From: Bernardetiaceae bacterium
Lineage (GTDB): Bacteria > Bacteroidota > Bacteroidia > Cytophagales > Thermoflexibacteraceae
Assembly: GCA_025057115.1 (NCBI GenBank)
Contig: JANWWZ010000003.1
Coordinates: forward strand, 157,829 to 221,828
DNA length: 64,000 bases
Reading direction: 5' to 3'
Both the position numbers and the translations under genes were made by a program. This document shows positions 25,972-35,140 of the stretch, in pieces. A model generated the notes under the pieces. That model was given only the letters and a program-made list of their open reading frames with translations, had not been told where the DNA came from and did no database searches. Within the stretch, counting starts at the first letter, position 1. Each line of letters opens with the position of its first letter.

Positions 25972-27282
25972 TTATGTTTTATTATCTTTAACCATTAGCG
26001 TAATAAATGCAGCGATAGCTAACAGTCCTCCTCCTATAGTAACAGCAGTTAGGCGGTCGTTGTTGAGGAAAAGCTCCATAATTTTTCCGAAAAACAGCGA
26101 TGCCATAATTTCGGGCAGTACAATAAAAAAGTTGAAAATGCCCATATAGAGCCCTGTTTTTTCTTGTGGAATGTGACGTACTAACATGGCATAAGGCATA
26201 GAAAGAATACTTGCCCATGCAATGCCGACCCCTGTCATAGAAATAAATAGTTCATATTTATTAGTAGCCAGTCCAACGTACCAAAGTCCAGCGGCGCCTG
26301 CTAGTAAACAAAGAGCATGAGTAAGCTTGCGGCTTATTTTAGCTGCTATTGATGGCAGCAACGGTGCAAAAAGAAAGGTGATAAATGAATAGAATGCAAA
26401 ACAAACTCCCGCCCACGCAACACCTTCTGCATACTGGGGAGATTCTGTGCTACTAGCACCAAACACGTGGCGAGCTACTGCTACCGAGAAATAAAACCAC
26501 ATCAAGAACAACCCTGGCCAGGTAAAAAACTGCACTAATGCTAATTGGCGCATTACAAAAGGCATGTGTAAGATATTGTAAAAAATTTCTTTTGCTCCGT
26601 GAAATATCCCTTTTTTGGCGGCTTTTTTTTCTTTGAAGGTAGTCATATTGTCAGGGGGATATTCCTTTGTGGTAACCACTGTGTAAAGTACAGCAGTCAA
26701 AAACGCAAATGCTCCTAAGTAAAAGGAGAGCCGTACAGGGAGAGGTATGCCATCAGATAGCGGTTGATTGCTTATTCCTACCCAGTTTTCCAGTATCCAA
26801 GGCAAGGCAGAAGCTATCACTGCTCCTAATCCTATAAAAAAACTTTGCATGGCGTAGCCTTTTGTTTGCTGGGAAGAGGGTAGTAAATCTGCTATGAAAG
26901 CGCGAAAAGGTTCCATGCTGATGTTAATGGAAGCGTCTAAAATCCATAGCAACCCGGCTGCCATCCAAAGGGCTGAAGAATGGGGCATCAGTACCAATGC
27001 AACGGAGGAAAGAACAGCACCAATGAGAAAGAAAGGGCGGCGGCGTCCTAAGGGTGTCCATGTATGGTCAGAAAGGTAGCCAACGATGGGCTGTACGATC
27101 AGTCCAGTAAGGGGAGCGGCTAACCACAGTAAGGGAATATTTTCTGGTTGAGCTCCTAAATACTCATAAATGGCGCTCATGTTTGCCATTTGAAGTGCCC
27201 AACCAAATTGAATTCCCAAAAAGCCAAAACTCATATTCCAAATTTGGAAAAAGCTGAGTGTTGGTTTCCTGTCTTGTATCAT
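25972..27282 (-). CDS. MFS transporter, SLC45/sucrose-transporter-like
   Basis: Twelve membrane helices are apparent. The loop between helices 2 and 3 reads VQPIVGYLSDHTWTPLGRRR (about 61-80), the signature of the SLC45/plant SUC group of sugar:proton symporters. The N-terminal segment FGFLGIQFGWALQMANMSAI also matches bacterial homologues. The central loop (KAAKKGIFHGAKEIFYN) is basic. Predicted substrate is a sugar such as maltose or sucrose, not proven. No glycoside hydrolase is adjacent. At 436 residues it is intact. Confidence 0.85.
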   Translation of the reverse strand: MIQDRKPTLSFFQIWNMSFGFLGIQFGWALQMANMSAIYEYLGAQPENIPLLWLAAPLTGLIVQPIVGYLSDHTWTPLGRRRPFFLIGAVLSSVALVLMPHSSALWMAAGLLWILDASINISMEPFRAFIADLLPSSQQTKGYAMQSFFIGLGAVIASALPWILENWVGISNQPLSDGIPLPVRLSFYLGAFAFLTAVLYTVVTTKEYPPDNMTTFKEKKAAKKGIFHGAKEIFYNILHMPFVMRQLALVQFFTWPGLFLMWFYFSVAVARHVFGASSTESPQYAEGVAWAGVCFAFYSFITFLFAPLLPSIAAKISRKLTHALCLLAGAAGLWYVGLATNKYELFISMTGVGIAWASILSMPYAMLVRHIPQEKTGLYMGIFNFFIVLPEIMASLFFGKIMELFLNNDRLTAVTIGGGLLAIAAFITLMVKDNKT

Positions 27283-27460
27283 CAGAACATGCTTTCCATG
27301 TTTGGCAGGCTAATATAGAACAATTTGCACTAATAAAAAGCTATATAAATTGCTCTCTTGCCTTGCCTGCTGAAAGTAGGAGCGGTGAATGATAGCAGCA
27401 AAGTGAAAAAGATGAAAGTATAAAAAACACTTGACAAGTGAAAATGCCTGAGTAGTAGTT

Positions 27461-27637
27461 GCCTAGTTTTTATAAAGTCGCATTTTGTCAGATGCGTATT
27501 CATGAAAGCAAATTTAGATGAATGCAGCAGCGGATTGGACAAGCTTAAGCCAAGCGGGGCTTGGCTCTACCTTTTGCTCAACATGCTGTTTTTTATCCAA
27601 CTATTTTGTTCATAGTTTTTGCCCTTAAAATCTAGGC
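27461..27637 (-). mobile_element. Short (MITE-like) element with terminal inverted repeats, copy 2
   Basis: A 177-base stretch, bounded by GCCTAGTTTTTA (27461-27472) and TAAAATCTAGGC (27626-27637), matching each other with one mismatch. On the minus strand it aligns with both ends of copy 1 at 14446-14857 (AAAACTAT.AA.AAAATAGT.GGATAAAAAA, then GGTAGA.CCAAGC, then AAATTTGCTTTCATGA). The ~240-base interior of copy 1 is missing. The block CCAAGC-GGGGCTTGG forms a hairpin. No open reading frame, no clear target-site duplication. The rest of the intergenic stretch (27283-27460) holds nothing I recognise. Confidence 0.65.
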
Positions 27638-27641
27638 ATGC

Positions 27642-27687
27642 TTTAAAAAAACAAGAGCCCTGAAAAAAGGCATACTGCCTCAGGGCT
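27642..27687 (-). terminator. Rho-independent terminator after ytxH
   Basis: AGCCCTGA (27656-27663) pairs with TCAGGGCT (27680-27687), with inner AGGCA/TGCCT pairing; on the minus strand seven T residues follow. It ends the glgA-like/DUF4270/queA/ytxH run. Confidence 0.75.
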
Positions 27688-27715
27688 TGATGTGTTGCCT
27701 AAAGAAGGAAATTTC

Positions 27716-28048
27716 TTACGCTTCTGTTTTCTGTGGAACTTCAGGCTTTTTGCCGTTAGAAATGGCTTCTTTGGCACTGGCAATTAACTGCTCCGCAAAC
27801 TTGGTGAGTTTACTTTTGCTTGTTTCTATTTGTTCTTCTAATTCTTTTTTTAGCTCAGCAGATTTGCGGGTAATTTCCTTTTTGAGTTCAGAAGCTTTTT
27901 CTTCTAAGTCTTTCCGCAAGCGTGCTGAAGTATCTGCAATGCGTTCTCTGGTTTTTTCGCCTTTGTCGGGAGCAAACAGCACCCCTGCTAGTGCACCAAT
28001 AGCAACACCTGCCATAAGGGCCAGTAAATTACTTTCTAGTTTGCGCAT
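27716..28048 (-). CDS. YtxH-domain small membrane protein
   Basis: A 110-residue protein with the YtxH pattern: a short basic start, one glycine-rich helix (ALMAGVAIGALAGVLFAPDKG, about 8-28), then a long charged coiled coil (ASELKKEITRKSAELKKELEE). General-stress or envelope-associated proteins of unknown function. The longest frame extends upstream into the queA 3' end; the ATG at 28048 is chosen because it begins exactly at the family start MRKLESN. Confidence 0.82.
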   Translation of the reverse strand: MRKLESNLLALMAGVAIGALAGVLFAPDKGEKTRERIADTSARLRKDLEEKASELKKEITRKSAELKKELEEQIETSKSKLTKFAEQLIASAKEAISNGKKPEVPQKTEA

Positions 28049-28115
28049 ATGGGTAAATAGTTTAGTTAGAGATCCAATACGAGAAATATACGCAATCAAG
28101 TTGAATAAAGTTTCA

Positions 28116-29168
28116 TTAAAGGATGAGCATTGCATCGCCGTAGGTTAGAAATCTATATCGCTCTTTGATGGCAACTTCGTAAGCATGCATAATTAGTTCA
28201 TAACCACCGAAGGCACAGGTAGCCATTAGTAAGGTGGACATGGGTTTGTGGAAATTAGTAACCAATGCAGAACAGATTTTAAATTCATAAGGTGGAAAAA
28301 TAAATTTGTCTGTCCAACCTTTGCTGGCCTTGAGCTTACCTCGGGCAGAAACAGAAGTTTCCAGGGTGCGCAGAGAAGTAATGCCCACGGCGCAAACTTT
28401 GCGGCGATTTTCTAATGCTTCGTTTACTACTTGTGCGGTTTGCTCTGGCACTTCATAGGGTTCTGAGTCGGTTTTGTGCTTGGTAAGGTCTTCTACATCT
28501 ACTTCGCGAAAAGTACCCAGCCCTACATGAAGCGTGATGGGCTCTATACAAACACCTTTAAGTTGGAGCCTTCTTACCAGATGTGGAGTAAAATGCAACC
28601 CTGCCGTAGGAGCCGCTACGGCTCCTACGTGTTGAGCAAAAATAGTTTGAAAACGCTCGTTGTCAATAGGTTCGTTACCTCTTCCTATATCGCGTGGCAC
28701 GGGCATTTCTCCTAATTGGTGAATGGTTTTGTAGAAATCTTCTACAGGACCATCATAAAGAAAACGAATAGTGCGTCCTCGGGAAGTGGTATTGTCAATT
28801 ACTTCGGCTACTAATTCACCTTCGCCGAAGTAGAGTTTATTACCGACGCGAATTTTACGCGCTGGATCGACTAGCACGTCCCACAAGCGCGCTTCTGGGT
28901 TGAGTTCGCGCAGTAGAAATACTTCAATTTTAGCTCCTGTCTTTTCTTTATTGCCGTACAGCCGTGCAGGAAATACCTTAGTGTTATTTACTACTATCAC
29001 ATCCCCTTCCTCGAAGTAGTCTATGATCTCCTTAAATATGCGATGCTCTATGTTTCCCGTTTTGCGATGCACTACCATCAATCGCGATTCGTCGCGGGTT
29101 TCTGCGGGATATTTGGCTATGGCATCATCGGGCAGATCAAACTTGAAGGCAGATAACTTCATACTCAT
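28116..29168 (-). CDS. queA: S-adenosylmethionine:tRNA ribosyltransferase-isomerase QueA
   Basis: Transfers the ribosyl moiety of SAM to preQ1-tRNA, forming epoxyqueuosine. The start [18 protein letters not shown], then [57 protein letters not shown] and the end [12 protein letters not shown] are all QueA hallmarks. Length 350 is normal. The start has two close ATGs (29168, 29162). The stop overlaps nothing; it follows the DUF4270 gene by 28 bases on the minus strand. Confidence 0.96.
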   Translation of the reverse strand: MSMKLSAFKFDLPDDAIAKYPAETRDESRLMVVHRKTGNIEHRIFKEIIDYFEEGDVIVVNNTKVFPARLYGNKEKTGAKIEVFLLRELNPEARLWDVLVDPARKIRVGNKLYFGEGELVAEVIDNTTSRGRTIRFLYDGPVEDFYKTIHQLGEMPVPRDIGRGNEPIDNERFQTIFAQHVGAVAAPTAGLHFTPHLVRRLQLKGVCIEPITLHVGLGTFREVDVEDLTKHKTDSEPYEVPEQTAQVVNEALENRRKVCAVGITSLRTLETSVSARGKLKASKGWTDKFIFPPYEFKICSALVTNFHKPMSTLLMATCAFGGYELIMHAYEVAIKERYRFLTYGDAMLIL

Positions 29169-29196
29169 TTTAAGTTCGCATTACAAGAAACCTCAT

Positions 29197-30570
29197 CTAC
29201 TGCTGAGAAAGTTCAGTATAAAACAAAATCAGTCGAAGGCGCTCAGTGGGTATTATGGCTTGTTGATCTCCTATAACAAGTAAATTAGCAGGAGCGGTGT
29301 TGAGCAAATTCATAAGTAAAATTCCGTAATTGGGAGTCTTGCTATCCAATGCGTTTTGTAAGTAGGTAGTAATATCTAAATCGGGGTAAGTTCTTCCCGA
29401 AGCGATATAACTTCTTTCCAAGCGCAAATTTCGGTTTGTTTCTTCGGGGACAAACAAGGGGTTGCCTGCTGCATTTCGGACAAGGCGTCCTTCTTGGTCG
29501 GCAATGCCGAGGATAACTGTTGTCGGCGGAGGAGCGTTGATTTGCCTCCAGGGCGCTTCAAAATTCTTTGCAGAGGGTTGGAAAGAAAGCAAAGCGCGAT
29601 TAATTAGAATGCGTTTGCCAGGCTTTTGCAAGGACTGCAAGTAAGGAAACTCAATCCGTGTGGCTATTTGCATACCTGTATGTACGTAGCCTAAGTTGCC
29701 TACGCGGCGAGTAGGTATGTAGCGCACTGACGGCAAACTAGCAAACAGTTGTCCTTTTTGGTAGTTAGGTTGCAGGTGTGCAAAAGCACTTCCCTCACTT
29801 AGGGTGAGTTGGCTAAAGGGATCTCGTCCAGGGTTGTAAAAGAAAAAGTTGTGAAAGCGGGAGACTGTATCTGCAGGGTTGTTGCGAAAGTACAAAGTCA
29901 TGCGGGACTGAAGCAGGTCAAATCCAAAAATGGCGGCTTTGTCTGGTCCTTCTGCAGCCAAGCGCAAGCCTTTGAAATACTGTTCAAAGTTGGTTTGGTT
30001 TTGGAGTTCTGCTTTCCCTTCTTTGGAAATGATTTCCCGTCCCAGAGCATCACTAAGTTTAATGCGCATTACATTCGGGTTGCGCGGCAGCTTGTAATGG
30101 AGGCGTCCTACTTCTTCTCCGTAAGGCAACTTGTCGAAAGAGTAGTATTTGCGTGCTGTGTCGGGTGCTACTGTTAGCCGATTTACTACAATTGTTTGGG
30201 CAGCAGTGGTGTCTCCATATTGATAGTTATAGTTCAAAATCAGCACTAGAGAATCAAAAATGACGGTATTGCTTTCTTCAGTTGTAAAGCGCAAGTTTTG
30301 GCGTGGTAAAAGTACTTTGAAGAATGACTCGGCGCGCAGGGTGCCTACTTCCTCGTCAGAGACACTACCTACTAAGATAAAGTTATTAGTTTGTACAGAA
30401 TCGAGATACTGAATCCCCGTGCGAAGTGTTAAGGTATCGGTGTAGAAGGTGCTAATGAGTTCGGTTTGGCGTATATTTAGAGTAAGGTCGAAACTTTCAT
30501 CGCATGCCACAAGCAATAGCCCAACAGCGATGAGAAAAGCAATATTGCCCTGCCGTTTTAGGGAAAACAT
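29197..30570 (-). CDS. DUF4270 lipoprotein
   Basis: Lipobox LLVAC (Cys23), then the family pattern SVQTNNFILVGSVSDEEVG, FDSLVLILNYNYQYGDT and the C-terminal NLLVIGDQQAIIPTERLRLI. DUF4270 proteins are surface or periplasmic beta-rich lipoproteins found widely in Bacteroidota, with unknown function. The gene is located between the glycogen-synthase-like gene (43 bases) and queA (28 bases) in one direction. Confidence 0.85.
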   Translation of the reverse strand: MFSLKRQGNIAFLIAVGLLLVACDESFDLTLNIRQTELISTFYTDTLTLRTGIQYLDSVQTNNFILVGSVSDEEVGTLRAESFFKVLLPRQNLRFTTEESNTVIFDSLVLILNYNYQYGDTTAAQTIVVNRLTVAPDTARKYYSFDKLPYGEEVGRLHYKLPRNPNVMRIKLSDALGREIISKEGKAELQNQTNFEQYFKGLRLAAEGPDKAAIFGFDLLQSRMTLYFRNNPADTVSRFHNFFFYNPGRDPFSQLTLSEGSAFAHLQPNYQKGQLFASLPSVRYIPTRRVGNLGYVHTGMQIATRIEFPYLQSLQKPGKRILINRALLSFQPSAKNFEAPWRQINAPPPTTVILGIADQEGRLVRNAAGNPLFVPEETNRNLRLERSYIASGRTYPDLDITTYLQNALDSKTPNYGILLMNLLNTAPANLLVIGDQQAIIPTERLRLILFYTELSQQ

Positions 30571-30613
30571 AACAGACCTCTATCCTAGTCCTCAAATGCC
30601 CGCAAAGATATGC

Positions 30614-31438
30614 CTAGTTCGCGGTTGAGCAATTTAATAGCTCATGGTAGAGGTTGTAATAAGCTTCTGTAAATGACTCGGCAGAATCTTCTATGGTTGG
30701 AACGGGTTTACCTGAGATGGCTTCTAAGTCGGGTACTATTTTGGTTACGTTGGGGTCAGCGGTTACTACTGTATCGGAATATCGAGCAGCAGTACGGATA
30801 AACCCTGAGTAGTCAAAGGGATGCAAGGTCTTCAGCGCTTCATCATCGATATTAGTCATTTTTACTTTTTGGACTAAGGACTCGTCAAATTGATAATCAA
30901 ATTTACTGTTATACACTGTAAATACCGTTTTTGCATCTTTGAACATGGGATCGTTGCGGTAGGCGGTTTTTAAGTACAACGGAATGAGGCTAGTCATCCA
31001 GTCGTTACAGTGGACAATATCGGGAGCCCAGCCGAGTTTTTTAACTGTTTCTATTACTCCTTTGCAGAAAAATACAGCGCGCTCGTCATTATCGGCATAG
31101 AAGCGATTGTCTTTGTCAGTAAAGACGTGTTTGCGTTGGAAGTAGTCATCATTGTCGATGAAATACACCTGTAATCTTGCGTTGGGCACCGAAGCCACTT
31201 TGATGGTTAAAGGTTTTTCCTCATCTCCTACAGCAATGTTAATACCTGATAACCTTACTACTTCATGAAGGCGGTTTTTGCGTTCATTAATCAAACCAAA
31301 GCGCGGCACTAAAATTCTGATTTCCATTCCCCGTTCATGCATTGCCTGAGGCAACTTGCGCACATACTCTGCAACTGCTGAAGTTCTCAGAAAAGGATAG
31401 ATTTCGCTAGATACATACAGGATTTTGATCTTCGACAT
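30614..31438 (-). CDS. Half-length glycogen/starch synthase-like protein (GT5 N-terminal domain only)
   Basis: The first 274 residues of a GT5 enzyme: KILYVSSEIYPFLRTSAVAE at the start, RIVPRFG-like LVPRFGLINERKN, VYFIDNDDYFQRK, DERAVFFCKG, APDIVHCNDWMTSLIPLYLK and TVVTADPN. The C-terminal nucleotide-binding domain of the GT-B fold is absent. The ADP-glucose motif KxGGL is RTSAV here, so glucosyl transfer with ADP-glucose is doubtful. Yet it is a full-length, uninterrupted gene, which suggests conservation with another role. It is the first gene of a minus-strand operon and divergent from panC. A TAATTTTG (31486-31479) fits its -7 box. Confidence 0.8.
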   Translation of the reverse strand: MSKIKILYVSSEIYPFLRTSAVAEYVRKLPQAMHERGMEIRILVPRFGLINERKNRLHEVVRLSGINIAVGDEEKPLTIKVASVPNARLQVYFIDNDDYFQRKHVFTDKDNRFYADNDERAVFFCKGVIETVKKLGWAPDIVHCNDWMTSLIPLYLKTAYRNDPMFKDAKTVFTVYNSKFDYQFDESLVQKVKMTNIDDEALKTLHPFDYSGFIRTAARYSDTVVTADPNVTKIVPDLEAISGKPVPTIEDSAESFTEAYYNLYHELLNCSTAN

Positions 31439-31666
31439 AGCAAGAGGCAGATTTGAAAATGAAAAGTTATTGCTGCCGCAAAATTACAAAAACTCTGTCA
31501 AACATGACACAACTAGCTGGTTTATTGTATAATTGCGCTGGAATAGTTCGCCTCTGGGAAGGGATAAGTTTACTAGCATTTATTGCCCCAAAGGCAAACA
31601 AAGCCGATGGGGAACCTGTTTTCGAGTGATGTTAAACTAGCTTACTGGTAACTCTAAGGGTGTTCC

Positions 31667-32512
31667 ATGAAAGTTTACCATAAGGTCAGTGATTTGAGAG
31701 CCTGGCGCGGCAGTGTTGGCAATCTTTCAATAGGCTTGGTGCCTACGATGGGGGCTTTACACGCCGGCCATCTCTCACTGGTAGAAAGATCCAAAGCTGA
31801 AAATCAACTTACCGTTTGTAGCATTTTCGTCAATCCCATTCAATTTAACGATGCACAGGACTTGAAAAACTATCCGCGCACCCCTGAAGAAGACCTTACT
31901 TTACTAAAAGCCGCTGGTTGTGAAGTAGTTTTTATGCCTGATGAAAAGGAAATGTATCCCGCACCTGTTCGCATGCGTCTTTATTTTGGTGCTTTGGAAG
32001 AAGTGATGGAGGGAGCCCACCGACCTGGGCATTTTAACGGAGTTGGAATTGTGGTGAGCAAATTGTTTAACATAGTAGAGCCGACGCGTGCTTATTTTGG
32101 TCAAAAAGATTTTCAGCAATATTTGATTATCAAGCGCTTAGTAGAAGATCTTTCCTATCCCATAGAGCTAGTGTGCTGCCCCATTGTGCGCCAGGCGGAT
32201 GGGCTTGCGCTTTCCTCGCGGAATATGCGTTTAAGTCCTCAAGGGCGCAAGCAAGCCCCTGCTCTTTATCAGGCTTTGCAAGAAGCCAAACAACGAATTT
32301 TGCAAGGAGAATCACCCAAACAAGTTTGTAGCCACATAAGCGACAAGCTCAACAGCACTGGCTGGTTTCAGGTGAACTACTTAACGCTAGCTGATAGCCA
32401 AACTTTAATGGAAGTGAGTCATCCTCAGCCAAATAGTGAATACGTGCTCTGCATTGCTGCCTCAATAGAGGGCGTTCGCTTGATAGATAACCTGCTTTTT
32501 ACCTTTGCCTAA
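31667..32512 (+). CDS. panC: Pantothenate synthetase PanC
   Basis: ATP-dependent condensation of pantoate and beta-alanine. Contains the HIGH-type motif TMGALHAGHLSLVERSK (H32, H35), SIFVNPIQFNDAQDL, ARAYFGQKDFQQY and the KMSKS-equivalent GLALSSRNMRL. Length 281 is normal. It is the first gene of a divergent panC-panD pair; panD starts 70 bases after its stop. Confidence 0.97.
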   Translation: MKVYHKVSDLRAWRGSVGNLSIGLVPTMGALHAGHLSLVERSKAENQLTVCSIFVNPIQFNDAQDLKNYPRTPEEDLTLLKAAGCEVVFMPDEKEMYPAPVRMRLYFGALEEVMEGAHRPGHFNGVGIVVSKLFNIVEPTRAYFGQKDFQQYLIIKRLVEDLSYPIELVCCPIVRQADGLALSSRNMRLSPQGRKQAPALYQALQEAKQRILQGESPKQVCSHISDKLNSTGWFQVNYLTLADSQTLMEVSHPQPNSEYVLCIAASIEGVRLIDNLLFTFA

Positions 32513-32582
32513 TGTGGAATAGTTTTGCAGTAGAATAGAGCTGGCGCAAATATTTCTCAACCTTTAACCTTTCAAAATACAC

Positions 32583-32930
32583 ATGCTTATCCACGTACTG
32601 AAATCCAAAATACATCGCGTAAAAGTAACGCAAGCTGAACTTAACTATGTGGGTAGCATTACCATTGACCAAGATTTAATGGAGGCTGCCAATTTAGTTG
32701 CAGGTGAAAAGGTGCAAGTAGTCAATAACAACAATGGAGAGCGGTTTGAGACTTATGTCATTCCTGGAGAGCGCGGCTCGGGAGTTATTTGTCTAAACGG
32801 AGCCGCTGCTCGCCGCGTACAAGTGGGAGATATCATCATTATCTTAGCTTATGCTATCATGGACGCACAGGAGGCGGTCAATTTTAAGCCTGCTATTGTT
32901 TTTCCCGATGAAAATAATCGGCTCGTGTAG
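32583..32930 (+). CDS. panD: Aspartate 1-decarboxylase PanD
   Basis: A pyruvoyl-dependent enzyme making beta-alanine for pantothenate. The start [20 protein letters not shown] and the cleavage site GS (G24-S25) inside [10 protein letters not shown] are intact, so self-processing to the pyruvoyl form is expected. [19 protein letters not shown] follows. At 115 residues it has the normal length. It lies downstream of panC, forming the beta-alanine branch of CoA synthesis, which also needs coaBC at 48021. Confidence 0.97.
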   Translation: MLIHVLKSKIHRVKVTQAELNYVGSITIDQDLMEAANLVAGEKVQVVNNNNGERFETYVIPGERGSGVICLNGAAARRVQVGDIIIILAYAIMDAQEAVNFKPAIVFPDENNRLV

Positions 32931-32939
32931 ATGCTATAG

Positions 32940-33584
32940 TTAGTGGGTAGGTGGATTTTCTTTTCGGTAATTATAAGGCTTTTTCTTACCGGCGGGTGTG
33001 TAGCGATACCACTCGCCAACTTTTTTGCCTTCAGAAAAGTACCCTTCGTATTCTAATTTGCCATCGGGATAAAAAAATTGCCATAGTCCATCTTCTTTGC
33101 CATTGCGGTAGCTGCCCTTTTGCATGAGTTGACCCTTTTCGTTGTAAATTTCCCACTCTCCATGAGGCAATCCGCGATGGTAATATCCTTTCTGGCGCAG
33201 TGAACCATCAGGGTTGTAATGGATCCATAGCCCTTCATAGAGCCCATCCTTGAACATGCCGTGTTTGCGAATGCGCTGACCGGGATAGTAAAAAACCGCT
33301 GAATCAGTTTGCACGCCATTTTGCCAGTACTCTTTGCGCTCTAGCTGACCATTGAGGTCGTAATATTTGGCAATGCCATTGAGCAAGCCATCTTGATAAT
33401 TTTCAATAGCGCTCATGTTGCCATTGGGATGGTAAAAGTACCAATACCCATGTTTTTTGCCGTTGATTAACATGCCTTTGGCTTTAATGGAAAAGTCTGG
33501 ATAGGTTTCTGTTACCTCTTCTTGGGCGCGTGCTTTTCCAGAAAGTATTAAAACAAGCAATGCAACAAAAGCAATCTTGTTCAT
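32940..33584 (-). CDS. YwqK/MORN-repeat exported protein
   Basis: Signal peptide (IAFVALLVLILSGKARAQ), then about seven to eight repeats of the pattern G-x-Y/W-x-x-G-x-x-x-G-x-W with a conserved N-G (for example KKHGYWYFYHPNGNMS, RKHGMFKDGLYEGLWIHYNP, KEDGLWQFFYPDGKLEYEGY), typical of the YwqK/MORN_2 family. The database label 'antitoxin' would rest only on homology; no toxin gene is next to it. The start at 33584 avoids overlap with the MFS gene upstream. Confidence 0.85.
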   Translation of the reverse strand: MNKIAFVALLVLILSGKARAQEEVTETYPDFSIKAKGMLINGKKHGYWYFYHPNGNMSAIENYQDGLLNGIAKYYDLNGQLERKEYWQNGVQTDSAVFYYPGQRIRKHGMFKDGLYEGLWIHYNPDGSLRQKGYYHRGLPHGEWEIYNEKGQLMQKGSYRNGKEDGLWQFFYPDGKLEYEGYFSEGKKVGEWYRYTPAGKKKPYNYRKENPPTH

Positions 33585-33624
33585 GGTAATAGGAAGGTTT
33601 GCAAGCCTTTGTACAAACATCGTG

Positions 33625-34926
33625 CTATGATACATGTGTCTTGGGCAGGGGAGGTATGCGCACTTGTTGCAAGGTAATCAGCCCAGTGATGAAAAAGAAA
33701 GAAAGTGCAAGTGCACTATTGCGCATAGAGCCTCCTGAAAGTTGTATCACCGCTCCGTACACCATAGTACCCAATACAGTGGAACATTTGTCAAGCACGT
33801 CGTAAAAGCTGAAAAAGGAAGCAGTGTCGCGCGTGCCTTGCGGAATCAGTTTGCTATAAGTAGCTCTGGAAAGGGATTGAACCCCTCCCATGACCATACC
33901 CACCGCACCTGCTAGAATGTAAAAGCCAATGGCATCATATACAAAATACGCCGATAAACAAACTGCTATCCAGATTATTAATATCACACTTAAAGCAAAG
34001 CGATTTCCTCTGACATCAGAAAGGCGAGCAAATAGTGTAGCACCCACCACGGCTATTACCTGCAAAAGCAAAATAGTGATGATGAGTTGTTCAGCTTTCA
34101 GTTTCAGTTCACTGCTGCCAAAAAGGCTTGCCAGATAAATAGTAGTTTGTACCCCCGTGTTGAAAAGAAAAAACGCCAACAGAAAAATGCGCGTATAGCG
34201 ATGGTGTTGCAGACTTTTCCACACTTTTTTAAGCTCTCTGAAACCTCTTACCAGTAAGTTTTGGCCAAGGCGATGTTTTTTGCGTTCCTGCAGGGCGGCA
34301 AAAGTAATTTGCGAAAAGCCTATCCACCACAGAGCCACCATCAAAAAGGAAAGGCGCGTAGCCCAAAACGCATCAGGTAATCCAAACCAACTGGGCTGTT
34401 GTATCATGGCAAGGCTAATAATCAGCAGAATTACACTGCCTATATAGCCGTAGGAAAATCCTTGGGCACTGATGCGGTCAAATTGGTCAGCAGTGGCAAT
34501 TTCAGGTAAGAAAGCGTTGTAAAATACAATTCCCCCTGAGTAGCCCACACTGGCTAGCACAGCGGCAATAATTCCCAGTTCGATGTTTTTTCCTGTGAAG
34601 AAAAATAACACCGCGCATGAAAAGGCTCCCAGTAAAGTAAATAGCTGCATGAATCGCTTTTTTGTTCCTCCATAGTCAGCAATACCAGAAAGGATGGGAG
34701 AGAGTGCTGCAATCAGCAAAAAAGAAAAGGAAATGGCATATGAGTAGAGTGCATTTTTATCAACTTTTATCCCAAAAAATTCTACTATTCGATCTCCAAA
34801 GGCTTGCTCTGTTGCAGCGCTGTAGTATAGGGGAAATACAGCAGTAGTAATCACTAGCGAATAAGCCGAGTTTGCCCAGTCAAAAAAGCACCATGCGCGG
34901 ATGGTGCGAGGCAGATTAAGTTCCAT
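33625..34926 (-). CDS. MFS transporter, UMF1 type
   Basis: Twelve helices; the start RAWCFFDWANSAYSLVITT is the UMF1/Atg22-like signature (DWANSAY), and FLPEIATADQFDRISAQGFS, GYIGSVILL and GGVQSLSRATYSKLIPQG are further family marks. Substrate unknown; vacuole amino-acid export is known only for yeast Atg22. It follows rpoB in the same direction, but a terminator and 214 bases separate them, so it is not the rpoBC partner. Confidence 0.88.
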   Translation of the reverse strand: MELNLPRTIRAWCFFDWANSAYSLVITTAVFPLYYSAATEQAFGDRIVEFFGIKVDKNALYSYAISFSFLLIAALSPILSGIADYGGTKKRFMQLFTLLGAFSCAVLFFFTGKNIELGIIAAVLASVGYSGGIVFYNAFLPEIATADQFDRISAQGFSYGYIGSVILLIISLAMIQQPSWFGLPDAFWATRLSFLMVALWWIGFSQITFAALQERKKHRLGQNLLVRGFRELKKVWKSLQHHRYTRIFLLAFFLFNTGVQTTIYLASLFGSSELKLKAEQLIITILLLQVIAVVGATLFARLSDVRGNRFALSVILIIWIAVCLSAYFVYDAIGFYILAGAVGMVMGGVQSLSRATYSKLIPQGTRDTASFFSFYDVLDKCSTVLGTMVYGAVIQLSGGSMRNSALALSFFFITGLITLQQVRIPPLPKTHVS

Positions 34927-35087
34927 CAGGAGTACTTTAACAGTTCAAGTTAGCAATTTAAAAGAAAACAAAGCAACTCACGGCACGGAAATATTCTCCA
35001 ACACTCGACTGAAAGCCACACTTTGGATAAGTTTTTTTTGAAAAAGTAATTGTTGCTGGTCATTTGCTTGGCTCTGAAGAAAAATTT

Positions 35088-35119
35088 AAAAGCCTTCTCT
35101 TGTGAAAAGAGAAGGCTTT
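35088..35119 (-). terminator. Rho-independent terminator of rpoB
   Basis: A perfect 11-base stem, AAAGCCTTCTC (35089-35099) with GAGAAGGCTTT (35109-35119), followed on the minus strand by TTTAAATTTTTC. It lies 22 bases after the rpoB stop and should end its transcript there. Confidence 0.8.
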
Positions 35120-35140
35120 ACAGTTGAGTTGGCAAAAGAA

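Noticed and set aside
27330-27542. 70-codon minus-strand frame in the 27.3-27.7 kb gap
   Set aside because: It runs through the repeat element and has no signal of a protein family; low-complexity Phe/Leu content suggests chance.
32940-33584. YwqK protein as antitoxin of a toxin-antitoxin pair
   Set aside because: There is no small toxin-like gene next to it; the neighbouring genes are panD and an MFS carrier. The name rests on family labelling only.
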